Shown here piece by piece: positions 1 to 11,370 of a stretch of DNA of 64,000 nt; the first letter of the stretch is position 1, and the number at the start of each line of letters is the position of its first letter. The notes under the pieces are model-generated. The model had not been told where the DNA came from. It did no database searches and worked only from the letters and a program-made list of their open reading frames with translations. The translations under genes and the position numbers were made by a program. Origin of the DNA: Siphonodentalium dalli (lineage: Eukaryota; Mollusca; Scaphopoda; Gadilida; Siphonodentaliidae); NCBI GenBank assembly GCA_032622095.1, contig CP136063.1:119370723-119434722 (forward strand). The letters are read 5' to 3'.

Positions 1-946
1 TTCCACATTTCTCAATCGATTTACAAAATTCTTTCACGAGTAGCATTAGTACGTCGTATAGATACTTCATAACATTTTTGGTTCAAATCGGAGACAAAAA
101 AAATATGACAATTTTTGCCCCCCTCCCTAATACGGACCAATGTTTTTGGATCTTGGTCAAAATTGCACCATTTCGTCTTCTTTCTATGGATAACACGCTC
201 ACATAAACCAAATACAATTCACGTGCGTTGTCTAGGAGGAGTTTTGTCCACAAGCACTTTCTCCTAAATCGATGTATGAATACAATTTTCAATGGTCTGT
301 AACTTGGACATTTCTCAACCGATTTCCAAAATTCTTTCAGGAGAATCATTAGTACGTCCTATAGATACACGACAGTAAAAGTAGTTGAAATCATCGAAAA
401 AAAAAAAATCGAAAATTTTGCCCCCACCCAAACCCCAAAAATATAATTCCGTTCCTGTTCAAAACTTATTTTCATAGAAAGTTGCTAACAACTAACTGCA
501 TATGAGCCCTCGTATCTGGCTACCTTGAACGTTATAGGCGGACACAGGATATGAAATAAATCGAATTTTGCGAATCATGGGCGACAACTCTGTAGGGAAA
601 GCTCGGACATAAATTGTAATGCATGGACCCAATAGGGCATACTGAGTTGTGCATACGGTCCAAATTTCAAGTTGCTTCTATTCATACTTTTCGAGATACT
701 GCAACCCCCAGTTTTACACATAAAGGGAGATAACTCTGCAAAGCAAGTTAGGACAAAATCCTATATAGACCGATGCACTACAACTATCATTGGGCTATAA
801 ACATACCAAAATCCAGCGCTCTATCTCTCTTACTTCCTGAGATATAAGGGTTATAAAATTGCTTAGTATAATAATAAATAATATTGGAAAAAAATAATAA
901 ATTGAATAACAATATACTTCCATATTAAAATATGGAAGTATAATAA
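1..946. repeat. Direct repeat, copy 1 (period 1389 bp)
   Basis: Essentially identical to 1390-2335; I found one substitution (T at about 447 versus G at about 1836). The left end is cut by the window edge. It has an internal diverged duplication: 1-60 resembles 308-367. It ends just after a perfect 12-bp-stem hairpin at 914-941. An 88-codon minus-strand frame at 83-349 is repeated unchanged in copy 2, but the non-coding flanks are equally identical, so this is no evidence of selection on a protein. Confidence 0.9.
914..941. repeat. Hairpin at the end of direct repeat copy 1
   Basis: ATACTTCCATAT, then the loop TAAA, then ATATGGAAGTAT: a perfect 12-bp stem. Identity between the two copies stops five bases later, so the hairpin marks the repeat end. 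The same hairpin is at 2303-2330. Confidence 0.85.
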
Positions 947-1389
947 GGGAATCGCGCGGAATTGATTGGAATGTCGATTGTATGGTTCATTGACATTTCT
1001 GTGTTCAGTTGGAATGTTCTGGTATGACCCCCACCCATGCCTCGAAATTTGGTAATGCGGGTAGAAAAATCGCCATATCTTGGCCAATTTTCAAGATTTC
1101 GAGCTAATTTTTGCGTCATTGTGTTCGTATTTGATGTCCCTATAATATTTAGTTGGGTTTTGGTAAGGTATTGTGGCGATATTCTACTATGTAGGCCAAT
1201 ATGTATGTTGTTCAGTGCATACTTTTTGAATATCGTTGGCCTCCATCGACATACTACGGAAAGTGGGTAATTGTTTAGAAGTACTGAAAATTCCCCACCG
1301 AATGACACCAAACACGTGACGATTGGTTGATGGAAATTAAATTCATAGTGCATCTTCTGTAAACTTGAAAAAAATGAAGGGGCCACAAT
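947..1389. other. Spacer between the two direct-repeat copies
   Basis: Single-copy within this window. Together with 1-946 it makes the 1389-bp period. Short open frames exist on both strands, but none resembles a known protein. Confidence 0.5.
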
Positions 1390-2335
1390 TTCCACATTTC
1401 TCAATCGATTTACAAAATTCTTTCACGAGTAGCATTAGTACGTCGTATAGATACTTCATAACATTTTTGGTTCAAATCGGAGACAAAAAAAATATGACAA
1501 TTTTTGCCCCCCTCCCTAATACGGACCAATGTTTTTGGATCTTGGTCAAAATTGCACCATTTCGTCTTCTTTCTATGGATAACACGCTCACATAAACCAA
1601 ATACAATTCACGTGCGTTGTCTAGGAGGAGTTTTGTCCACAAGCACTTTCTCCTAAATCGATGTATGAATACAATTTTCAATGGTCTGTAACTTGGACAT
1701 TTCTCAACCGATTTCCAAAATTCTTTCAGGAGAATCATTAGTACGTCCTATAGATACACGACAGTAAAAGTAGTTGAAATCATCGAAAAAAAAAAAATCG
1801 AAAATTTTGCCCCCACCCAAACCCCAAAAATATAAGTCCGTTCCTGTTCAAAACTTATTTTCATAGAAAGTTGCTAACAACTAACTGCATATGAGCCCTC
1901 GTATCTGGCTACCTTGAACGTTATAGGCGGACACAGGATATGAAATAAATCGAATTTTGCGAATCATGGGCGACAACTCTGTAGGGAAAGCTCGGACATA
2001 AATTGTAATGCATGGACCCAATAGGGCATACTGAGTTGTGCATACGGTCCAAATTTCAAGTTGCTTCTATTCATACTTTTCGAGATACTGCAACCCCCAG
2101 TTTTACACATAAAGGGAGATAACTCTGCAAAGCAAGTTAGGACAAAATCCTATATAGACCGATGCACTACAACTATCATTGGGCTATAAACATACCAAAA
2201 TCCAGCGCTCTATCTCTCTTACTTCCTGAGATATAAGGGTTATAAAATTGCTTAGTATAATAATAAATAATATTGGAAAAAAATAATAAATTGAATAACA
2301 ATATACTTCCATATTAAAATATGGAAGTATAATAA
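1390..2335. repeat. Direct repeat, copy 2
   Basis: Near-identical to 1-946 and in the same orientation. It ends five bases after the 12-bp-stem hairpin at 2303-2330, then diverges completely. The very high identity in apparently non-coding sequence implies a recent duplication or gene conversion, or else an assembly artefact. Confidence 0.9.
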
Positions 2336-2429
2336 TAGATTCTTCAAATAAATGTAAACTCTTCACTGAACTCTTCAAATAAAAATAGACTATTCAAAAA
2401 ACCATGATAAAATAAAACAAAGGTGTTAA

Positions 2430-2560
2430 AACAAACTTTGACCGATTTCAACGATATTCGGTATATGGGTCTAGTATCACCTCTAGATGGGAGCTGTCAA
2501 ATTTGAATGATTTTTTATAAAAAATATGGCCACTGGCAGCTATCTTTGGTTTTACTCTTT
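2430..2560 (-). repeat. AAGATGGCNGC-type dispersed unit, one copy
   Basis: Reverse complement of the unit at about 11240-11370. It shares the ATATGGCCACTGGCAGC block and the adjoining GACAGCTCCCATCT block. Belongs to the ~168-bp family arrayed at 10860-11370. Confidence 0.75.
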
Positions 2561-2703
2561 ATATCACCAACTCCTTAATACACCACGCAGAGCTTATCCC
2601 TCATTCGATAATCACCAACCTGCATATGGATCCTGGATTAACAAGCGAGAACAATCCGGATTTACTTGTATGACCCAGTCGTCTGTTTGCAACCACGGGA
2701 AGC

Positions 2704-3000
2704 CCGGATTCGTGGCTACGACATATATCTAGCTGATAATAGCATATACAACGGTGATATTATGCGAAAATGTCACATAATAGTGATTTAAAGCAATTTT
2801 AAAAAGTGGGTCGGATCCGGATCCGGAATCCGTGAAAAAGCACTTTTTCGGCCCGAATTCGTGGCTAGGACTTCGATCCAGCTGATAATAGCACATACAA
2901 CGGTGATATAATGCGAAAATGTCACATAATAGTGATTTAAAGCAATTTTTAAAAAGTGGGTCGGATCCGGAAAAAAACACTTTTTCGGCCAAATCCGGAT
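2704..3000. repeat. Two tandem copies of a ~149-bp unit
   Basis: AGCTGATAATAGCA at 2731 recurs at 2880, and the downstream bases through AAAAAGTGGGTCGGATCCGG are nearly unchanged. Units end in runs of GGATCCGGATCC, which is self-complementary. Confidence 0.8.
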
Positions 3001-3054
3001 CCGGAATCCGGATTAAAGTTAGTCCCACATTATCTTCGGTAATAACTAATTTCG

Positions 3055-3212
3055 ATTCCACATAATTTATCTAAGGTGATGCCATAATTTGTTTGTGAGT
3101 TAATGTTTTGTTTCATGTTGTTGATATAGATGGCAAGAAGCAGAGGTGAGAGGGTGTGTCCCTGTTTTAGGCCAACCTGACTGTAGAAATCGAAATCGTG
3201 AGAGGCGAAGAT
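3055..3212 (-). pseudogene. Fragment of a LINE reverse transcriptase
   Basis: Read on the minus strand, one frame gives a peptide containing GLKQGHTLSPLLLAIYINNM. This matches the conserved reverse-transcriptase block usually written G-x-x-Q-G-x-x-L-S-P-x-L-F-x-x-Y-I-N-D. About 50 codons are open; the catalytic YADD block is not seen. It is a relic of a non-LTR element from a different family than the LINE at 43-60 kb, whose equivalent block reads GVRQGENLSPILF. The clade cannot be assigned from so short a piece. Confidence 0.7.
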
Positions 3213-4108
3213 TAGCGAGTGCTATAGCTTTATATTGTAAACAACTTGGTGGCATTTCTAACCAAAGTTCATAAGTGGGGTCTCCCCAGTGTTGAGTGTT
3301 TTGCTTATAGCATAGTCTTTACGTACTGTTAGTATGTACATAGAACAGAGTACTGGTGGGGTATCACCGGTGTTAAGTGTTTTGCTGATCGCGTAGTCTT
3401 TGCGTACTGTTTGTTTACATAACATTTCGTTTATTTACATAGAACAGAGTTCTAACATGACAATAACATGCAATTTATGCGATATTTATGATTGGTATAA
3501 GAACAAAGTTTGTCTATAATATAATAATCTTTCTGTTTATGGCAGTTTTAACGGATGTGACTATTTTAACAGCAAACGCTGACCGTATCTTAAATGAACT
3601 AAACTATGCTGTAAATAAAGTGACAACTTTTCGGACCAAGACCTTCTTCTGTGTTTTATTCAATAGAGTTTTACATTATCCAGATATCTACAAAACAATC
3701 CACTATGAAAACATACTGGCAGCTCTTCGTATATATGATGCCAGAATGTTTTCATATGTGATACACCCAGCTGAATAATGTAAGCTCTATTAAATGAAGC
3801 ACTCGATCTCAAAGCCCTGCTGAATGTGCGTTGTTGTATTTATTGACCACCCTATACCTGATTGGACAATAAATTCAAAGTTAGCTAACTTGTTTAATCA
3901 ATTTAAATACATTGATTTATCAACTTATTAATTAGGTTAATCAACTTAGATGTTTTGGTTGATTAACTGAACTAACTTGATTCAGCAACTGACTTATCTT
4001 GGTGTCTGGGGCCGATGTTCTGTGTGTAACACCAGATGCGACAAATGTTACACGATTGTGTCAGATTAATACACAATTACATTAACAATAATCAAAACTA
4101 TCACACCC
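3213..4108. other. No recognisable feature
   Basis: AT-rich. A 96-codon plus-strand frame at 3488-3778 starts with a hydrophobic, signal-peptide-like stretch. It has no recognisable family or gene context, and such frames are expected by chance in AT-rich DNA. Confidence 0.4.
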
Positions 4109-4200
4109 GATGAAACCACCATAGTTAGAAGATGAAACCACCATAGTTAGAAGATGAAACCACCATAGTTAGAAGATGAAACCACCATAGTTAGAAGATG
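4109..4200. repeat. 22-bp minisatellite, four copies
   Basis: Four exact copies of a 22-bp unit beginning GATGAAACCACC at 4109-4196, plus GATG of a fifth copy. Confidence 0.95.
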
Positions 4201-6674
4201 CTACTATCGAAGATGAACATATTGGAATGCTTTTGCCTTCGGCCCATTACACGTGGATTTTAAAATTATGTTTTTGGCGGTACTGGTTAATATGGTTTGT
4301 CGGTTAGGGTTTAGACCGACCAGCGCCATTTCAGTCGCTAGGTCATATCGCAGCATTGGCAGCTTCACTGATGCAGGAAAGACCACATAGTGTCAAATTG
4401 ACTCGCAATCTTCGGGCTTCAAGTTTGACATAGTAAATTCTATCTTTTGTCAATTTCCAGGTTCAATCAATACACGAACTAATAATATATAGACTTAATA
4501 TACGTCGAAAAGACCGAAACCATAGAACGTTATCAGGCGTGTCTAATGTCCCGCATACATAAATCGCACACAATTGTTATATTGTTCGCAAATGCCACAG
4601 AGGCTTGTCGTTAAGAAAACAAGTAAAATATATAACTTAAAATATCTAATATATATATATTGCAAATCCGGTACTCAATTCTGAGATAACCCGTTCGAAA
4701 ACTCATAACACAAGCGATAACAAAACTATTTATGCCGACTACGTGGACATACTTTATTATTAGAGAGAAAACACACCGTCGATTCCAAACACAGAATGTA
4801 TCGATATAAAACCGACATGTTGCACAAAACCTCTACATGTAACGACTATAGTTAATCTGCCCAAAATCAATGGCATATGACTTTAATCCAAATCTCCTCT
4901 CATTTCCACATTTTTGTTCTTTGCATTGAACATGAATTCCTTGGCGATCACTCACTGATCAATCCTGATCGTTAACTGGTTCAGCAAGCAGCTACATGTA
5001 GCTGGCCCATTTTGTCTACTGCGAAATAACTTCGTAAATACTTTTAAATATAGAACAGGAGTGATGACTTGGATTCAAATATGCGATTGATTTTGTGAAG
5101 ATTAACTAGCGATCCAGCATGGATTCTCCCTGGAGGCACATGACGTAATAGCGTTGCTAAATGGGACTTAACGATAATGTCAGAACTTTGCGATGTCAAA
5201 ATCGTCGTAAAATAACAAATGTTGATTGTAAGCGCTCTGAATAATATCAATTTCGGTTGTGTTCGAAGTATAGAACCGCACATATGTTGCATGGGTTTTG
5301 TTATAAATTACCGCACTCGATGTGGGTCGTTCCACCACCGCTATCGTGCGATAATCATTACCTAAAACAGCAGACTGGTTCTACATATTTATTGTTGGCG
5401 GTCTTTTATATTCCATGCACGTTGTACTGACCGACAGTCATATATTCAACAGTTACCATAACGTCCATCTTCTCCCGCCATAAGCGCGCAAGATATTGCA
5501 ATAACCGTAATGCGGATGTTGGACAGTTTCTTACTCATGTTTCTGCAGAAACATCTTTGAAATCACGAATCGAAACGCACATATGAAGAGCCACTTTATT
5601 CGAATTTTATTAAATAAATCCCAAGCGAAAATTCAGTATGAATAATCTCGGTTACCCGCTCACCATATCGGTCACTTCATAAGGAGTATATAATGGGGGA
5701 GAAGTAGCTGCCAATTTGACCAACAAAGAACACAATGTGCTTTCCGATCGAATAGTTCGGGACGTCACTCTTGCCCAACAGTCTAACTAAAGTACTGAAG
5801 TTTGCATTTACCGATTGGCCAGTTACTAAACAAGAAACTACATGTACTTGACGATATTGTTTTATTGTTTCATTGAAACAGTGATTTATAGGAAATATAA
5901 AAGCAAATAATGGCAACTATATACATGGAATAAATACGCATCCTTATGTTTATCCACATGTCTTCAAACTCCTAATGTTGAAGGTTTCGTCACCCTTGCA
6001 TGGCGGTTCTGAAAAGAGAGCTACAAATTGCCCTCTTTGGTTCCTTTACATGGCTATTAACTGCCCCATAATTGCCCTCTTATTGGTATACTGTTTATTT
6101 ATATTGAGAGCACGTCGTAAAAAATACAGACATATATATATACCGAATGTTCTTTCCACATATCGTCATGTCACCGGATCGTATTGAACCCAATATCCAC
6201 GGGTCGTATTCGAATCCACATTCTTGTTTGTTCACTATCATTGGGTTCCCAAGTCCGAGCAATGAGAACATGTTCTTGACGATTCGACGATAATCAATAA
6301 CTGGCCCGGGAGCACCACGATATTGCTTCTATTCCCGCTTCCCTAAAACCGGAGAGTGCGAGTCTAAACCCGCGACATGACATTTCGGAGTTTATGTTCT
6401 GACAGTGGCCTACTCTTGATATGTTTTCAGTGTTAGTCGAATGCAGGTCCCATTTTGGTGGTCTGCCGCTCGGTATCAAAGAAGGAGGCTGATTCGAATA
6501 CACCCTGTGATAGAAGAGGAGTCTTTCAGCCATGCAGTGACGTGAAATTCAGAACATATCCAACATTTGAGTGCATGACTCAAACACCAACATATATAAT
6601 ATGGCAAAATGAAATACATAAATCAGTTTTGATTCAACAACGACATCAATACATTACAATCGTAGTGCTATTTT
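4201..6674. other. No recognisable feature
   Basis: AT-rich sequence with only short open frames. I see no protein family, array or terminal-repeat structure here. Confidence 0.4.
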
Positions 6675-6752
6675 CTACAAACTGAACACCTCTCTAAACC
6701 GAACAGAAGGGCTGGTCCGAAGGGTTTTCGGTTTAGAGAGGTTTTACTATAC
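6675..6752. mobile_element. Miniature foldback (MITE), TA-flanked
   Basis: ACCTCTCTAAACCGAA (6688-6703) is exactly inverted at 6727-6742, with a 23-bp centre. The outer sequence (TACAAACTG on the left, GGTTTTACTATA on the right) is compatible with a TA target duplication, as made by Tc1/mariner-type elements. This is a relic of about 75 bp with no coding capacity. Confidence 0.5.
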
Positions 6753-7228
6753 AAGGACGTGAACGTCAGTGAGAAATGAGTTGCACGCATATTAAACCAT
6801 TTACACATGAAGTGCAGAAACACAAGATAGATGGTGACAAGGAATATACATTGTATTACCATGGAGTGATCGATAGGAAAACTACACGGTTGAAGAGAGA
6901 CTATTTTATAAACCAGGTGGTTTATTTCGAAGCGGCTCGACGGGCGGGCATCTGTGATCTTCATTAGCGTTTACGGTGGCACATATTGTTAACTATCTTC
7001 GATTAGATGCTCCTACCATGATGGTGACTGCCATATCGACGACATGTTGCTATTGAGCCTAACCGAGTATAAACCATATGGCTTACAAAATAGTTTCTCC
7101 TGATGACCACCAAGCGACATAGTGTTAAGTTTCATTTCACTAAATGCGTGCCTCTACTATACGACTCATTTTAAAAATATAAGATATGACAAAGTGCGTG
7201 TGTGGTTTTCGTACACATTAACGGTGAA
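6753..7228. other. No recognisable feature
   Basis: Unique AT-rich sequence; nothing assignable. Confidence 0.35.
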
Positions 7229-7230
7229 TA

Positions 7231-7261
<31 letters not shown>

Positions 7262-7262
7262 C
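7229..7262. repeat. (TGAT)n microsatellite
   Basis: About eight tandem TGAT units, directly before ACTGAGG. Confidence 0.9.
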
Positions 7263-7308
7263 TGAGGTTTAATGTCGTGTATGTTTGGCAAAACATGGTA
7301 AAATATTA

Positions 7309-7512
7309 TACAGTAATGCTCAAAGTAATTGACCACTTAACCACAGCAGAATTATGGGTTATTTTTCAGGATTTAATCGGAAATATGGCTTGTTGCCATT
7401 CATTGGAGAGCTTTCCGATGAATGGCAACAAGCCATATTTCCGACTAAATCCTGAAAAATTACCCATAATTCTGCTGTGGTTAAGTGGTCAATTACTTTG
7501 GGCATTACTGTA
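7309..7512. mobile_element. Foldback MITE, CAGTAATG family, TA target duplication
   Basis: A nearly complete inverted repeat starting TA-CAGTAATGCTCAAAG and ending CTTTGGGCATTACTG-TA, about 200 bp, with arms of roughly 90 bp meeting near 7408. The TA duplication and CAGT ends fit a non-autonomous Tc1/mariner derivative. Related copies are at 13935-14067 and 14110-14234. Adjacent frames over this region are shadows of the palindrome. Confidence 0.85.
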
Positions 7513-7951
7513 GTACACAGTCATGTACTTGATTTAGTTTTTTTAAAATACCAATACAAAGTGTGTGGTGGTATATTTCACGCAGTGTATGCAAGGACTA
7601 ACACACCTGGTGGAAACTGAGGTGTTGAGTATATAATCACATTTACTCTCTACAAACGCGCGGCATGACAATCGTTTGCTTGAACGGATCTTACTGACGA
7701 GCAAGACGTTTCAACGCGTTGAACTACACTACACCTCAGTCATTAAATTTCCCGATGGAGATACTCAACACATCATGCATTGTTGCAGGTCATGGTCTTG
7801 CAATTTGACATATACTCATTGGAGAGTAGTTGCTTTAGGAAATTGTCAGATAATAAGTTCAACAAACAACCAGAGCCGTTTGTTATCTGAACATTTCCCA
7901 CCAATTAATAGAAAGATTAGCAGAATTAAATATACCCTGAAAATAAATAGT
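7513..7951. other. 3' flank of the receptor gene
   Basis: No coding sequence recognised. On the minus strand this would be the 3' untranslated region of the receptor; I saw no clear AATAAA within the first ~100 bases after its stop. Confidence 0.35.
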
Positions 7952-8923
7952 TTAATCAACATCCACTCTAGTGGCCACAGGATTCAGGTTCAACCTCACT
8001 TCGTGTTCGTTGTCGTTGTCTCTTCTATTTGGCATTGCTTGGCATGACATAAAGCTATGTAAATCCTTCTGTATTCCGGGGTCCGCGGCCCAACAACATG
8101 GCGCAATAGCTGTGCCGACGAGTCTTAACGCGACCAGCAGGTACCACACGTTGATATCCACATGCAGTGCACAGTCACCCGAAACATTTCTACACATTGA
8201 TATCACTGCATTATATAACGCAAATGGCAAAGTTGCCAATCCGAAGGCAAAAATAACAATTGCATCAGCCAACACTGCTCCAGATGAAATCCGTGGTAAG
8301 TTCTCACTACACGTATTTCTGTTTTTACTTATGAGGTGATTTATAGCGGTCGCGCAGAACAATACGTATAAAACTATATGACTATACGATATATGGACTA
8401 GAGCAAAGAAATGAAGATATGGGGTCTCAGTACTTGCGAAGAATGCGTAAAAGAATTGGTTATATACAATAAGAATGACTATGGTTGCAACGATCCAAGG
8501 CATTGTTACGAACAACACTTTCCGCATAACGAGCCTGTGACCTGACAATGCCGAAGGCTGTGACACCCAGAACCAGATGCACAGCAGTCCAATAAGTCTC
8601 GCTAAATCGAAAACACTATACACCAGTTCATAGACATATGAAAGCTCATGTCGGACCTCCAACATGTACGCAGCAGCGGCAACTAGCCATGCAGCATTGG
8701 CGACACAGACGTTGGCCATGTTCAAGAAGCGGACGTCGGTGAATCTTCTGTTCCTGAGTTGGCACGGTATTGCGAGGCATGCCCACGCGACGGCGATTCC
8801 AACTGATATTATAGAGCATAAGCCCAGAGATTCTGGAGCCGGACTAAATATTGTAGTGTTGTATTTGAAACTTGAATTTCTCTCCGTATAATTGTAAGAA
8901 TCTTGGTCACTGGTGCTACTCAT
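7952..8923 (-). CDS. Putative seven-transmembrane receptor (divergent rhodopsin-like GPCR), intronless
   Basis: An uninterrupted 323-codon frame. The start ATG at 8923 has A at -3. The N-terminus carries three N-glycosylation sequons (N11, N16, N22), as expected for an extracellular end. Hydrophobic segments fall at about 33-54, 67-88, 97-121, 135-158, 168-198, 214-243 and 259-280: seven passes with basic residues (RNRRF at 57-61) in the first inner loop. W143 in segment 4 and the LPF at 232-234 in segment 6 are class-A-like. The D-R-Y box after segment 3 is absent (FWVSQPS instead), and NPxxY in segment 7 is replaced by APCCWAADP. The C-terminal tail is about 40 residues and charged. Ligand and subfamily are unknown; a non-GPCR multipass protein is possible. 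It is the only host gene in the window that I would defend. Confidence 0.75.
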   Translation of the reverse strand: MSSTSDQDSYNYTERNSSFKYNTTIFSPAPESLGLCSIISVGIAVAWACLAIPCQLRNRRFTDVRFLNMANVCVANAAWLVAAAAYMLEVRHELSYVYELVYSVFDLARLIGLLCIWFWVSQPSALSGHRLVMRKVLFVTMPWIVATIVILIVYNQFFYAFFASTETPYLHFFALVHISYSHIVLYVLFCATAINHLISKNRNTCSENLPRISSGAVLADAIVIFAFGLATLPFALYNAVISMCRNVSGDCALHVDINVWYLLVALRLVGTAIAPCCWAADPGIQKDLHSFMSCQAMPNRRDNDNEHEVRLNLNPVATRVDVD

Positions 8924-9952
8924 TCTGGCAAGTATTATAGAAGACTTCGGAAGATGGCATTAAACAAGCAATTGCATGCAGGTCACAGTATATTCGTGGC
9001 TGCAAAGAGAGGAAAAATAGCATTAAAGTTCAGAGTTCCAGACCTTCAGTTAAAACAACATAAAATATAAAAGGCCGCATGTTTCTACAAAGCTCAGTGG
9101 TAATTTACCATGCACTTTCATGTACATCATGAACATATTTATTTGTCATTTTTATGAGTCATGAATTTCATAAATTTTCGATCGAAAATCGAAAAAACAA
9201 AATAAGAAAAAATAGATGTTTTAAATTTCTTGCAGTAACTGAAATAACGTTTTCGCTCGGAATACGGACATACCCACTGCGACTCAATGATCAAAGTTTC
9301 TCTCAGCGAAGTTAGATGTAACCCTGCCCCGACATTTACGGAAATTTCAGTATTTGCATCATTATCATCGCTTGTGAAGCAAAGACGAATTTAACTGATG
9401 CAATTTTGAATGTTATTTGCATATCAATAATGAATAATGTGATTAAATAAGGATAATATTACTCATATAACAGATGTCGATCGAAAATCGAAACAAAAAT
9501 GACGAAATATGGATTTTTTAAAAATTAATATGAAAATTAAAATATCATTTTCTTATAACAGACGTCCGAATCATATGCGAACTGATGATTACAAATTATC
9601 AGTTAGAGTTTCTCAAAGAACGAGAAACATTTCCAAATTTCACGACAAAAGACCTTTATCAACTCTCAGCGATCTAGGTTATTTAAACATATAGTATGTT
9701 CGATAAACTGAAATTTTAGGGTCAACCTGGAACAATTTTGGGCTAAGTTGGTTTTTATTCCATTCTGAAGAGGAGTATATCTTCTGCAACCTATCCAAAA
9801 TTCACTAAAATCCGCTTTGTGCATTTTTTTATTATCCAATATGGCGTCCGTGATGGCTGTTGGTATCGAAAACTTCTGAATATCAGTGATAGGGAACATT
9901 CTACCGATACGGTTTACGACTAAGCATTATTGTGTATGTTATTGCATACATA
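8924..9952. other. Upstream flank of the receptor, with a diverged ~300-bp duplication
   Basis: GATCGAAAATCGAAA occurs at about 9179 and again at about 9479. Weaker similarity follows each copy (a run ending GAGTTTCTC or AAGTTTCTC). Otherwise nothing recognised; I could not place a promoter. Confidence 0.4.
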
Positions 9953-10157
9953 CACAGCACGAGACGATGTGTAAATGGATTTGTCGATACGGCACTCGTG
10001 TTGTCGCGGAAGGATAGAACTCGAGGCATTTGTCGATACGGCACTCGTGCTGTCGCGGAAGGATTGAACTCGAGGCGCTTGCGCATCGAGTTCTATCCTT
10101 CCGCAACAGCTCGAGTGCCGTATCGACAAACCCATTTACACATCGTGTCATTCTGTG
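9953..10157. mobile_element. Palindromic foldback element with an internal 54-bp duplication
   Basis: The ends are CACAGCACGAGACGATGTG and, inverted, CACAGAATGACACGATGTG. The inner arms share TTTGTCGATACGGCACTCG and GCGGAAGGATAGAACTCGA. The left arm carries the TTTGTCGATACGG...GAACTCGAGGC block twice in tandem; the right arm carries it once. The centre GAACTCGAGGCGC/GCGCATCGAGTTC is itself nearly palindromic. Open frames on both strands here arise from the palindrome and are not genes. Confidence 0.75.
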
Positions 10158-10859
10158 TTTTTATTACACGCTTGTTCCTAGAAGTACAGTGTTGTTGCTG
10201 TTCCATATTTACAAATCCGTATGGAACGTACGTTCCATACGCATCTCGTTGACGTAAAATATGTTTTTCCTCGGCTAAATTTGGGACCCATGGACATATT
10301 TGACACTTTTTACTATTGTTTTTATCAGAAATATCATCCCAAATGTATTCCGTGTTCACTCTTGTTTCCAATCCTCTTCCATTACCTATATGTTACAAGT
10401 CATTAAATATGTGTGCCATACTACCATACCATCTAGTTTTCACCATTATTATTGACTATAAAAATAAATGACGTGAAACATTTCTATCCCTCATTTGCTT
10501 CAATCATACATGTATTGATATAGGTAATTTATTATGTGAAACAAACTACGCACAAACCTACATAAACACCATAACTAACCCCAACCAAATTTTGAGCATA
10601 TTATCGGGGGGGGGGGGGGTCAGGAAATAATTTACTGACACTAGGCGCAAAAAAAAAACCGCCCCCTAATTATTATTTTTTTTCCGATTCTGGGATAGGG
10701 ACCCACCCCCTCCAAACTGCTTCAAATCACTATTTTACTCAGTTTTTCTTATCTTTAACCGACCTATTTCCGTATCAATTATGATTGGTTATCAATTGAT
10801 ATGCTTATAGAAGCATTCCTACATTTGTTTACCAACAAGACTGTAAAGTTTCAAGACAA
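10158..10859. other. No recognisable gene; homopolymer-rich
   Basis: Contains a G run near 10606-10619 and an A run near 10650. No protein similarity or repeat seen. Confidence 0.4.
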
Positions 10860-11370
10860 TTCTCCAATAAATGTGGGCTATAAGGTGTGCTGATGGATTG
10901 ACATTTGAAATCCAAGATGGCTGCTGGTGGCCATGTTTGTTTAAAACGCATTTTGTGGGGAAAATGGTGGCTCCCATCTATAGGTCACCTCGAAGATCCA
11001 TATGAAGTTTGGTGACGATTGGATGAGAAATGTGACCTGTAATGTGTACTAAAGGTTTTAGTCATACAAAGAGTAAAATACAAGATGGCCACTGGCAGCC
11101 ATGTTTGTTTTTTACATAAATCGGGACAAACTGGGAGGCACCCATCGATAGGTCACACTAAGGATCCATATGAAGTTTGGTGATGATCGGATGAGGGATA
11201 AGCTCTGTAGGGTGTGTTAAAGGATTTAGTGATGCAAAGAGTAATATCCAAGATGGCTGCCAGCGGCCATGCTTTTCATCGAAAATCGTTCAAATTTGAC
11301 AGCTCCCATCTGGAGGTGATCCTAGATCCATATACCGAATATTGTTGAAATTGTTCAAAGTTTGTTTTAC
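10860..11370 (+). repeat. Three-unit array, ~168-bp period, AAGATGGCNGC family
   Basis: CAAGATGGC recurs at about 10913, 11081 and 11249. Each copy is followed by a GGCCATGTTTG-like block and then by GATCCATATGAAGTTTGGTGA. Similar single units are at 2430-2560 (inverted) and 55650-55810, with degenerate ones at 54590-54870. The 17450-18790 array belongs to the same superfamily in the opposite orientation. Confidence 0.85.

Noticed and set aside
83-349. Identical 88-codon minus-strand frame at 83-349 and 1472-1738
   Set aside because: Identity is explained by the recent duplication of the whole block. Non-coding flanks are equally identical and the peptide has no recognisable domain.
914-941. 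Hairpin as the 3' end of a Helitron
   Set aside because: The hairpin is AT-rich and is not followed by CTRR at the usual distance; no TC start was found.
3488-3778. 96-codon frame with a signal-peptide-like start, possible secreted peptide
   Set aside because: No cysteine framework, family resemblance, splice or poly(A) context. Hydrophobic frames are common by chance in AT-rich DNA.
4109-4200. Regular repeats as a CRISPR array
   Set aside because: The 22-bp units are directly contiguous without spacers, in an animal genome.
9901-10371. Overlapping frames on both strands near 10 kb
   Set aside because: All are readings of the palindromic foldback element at 9953-10157.
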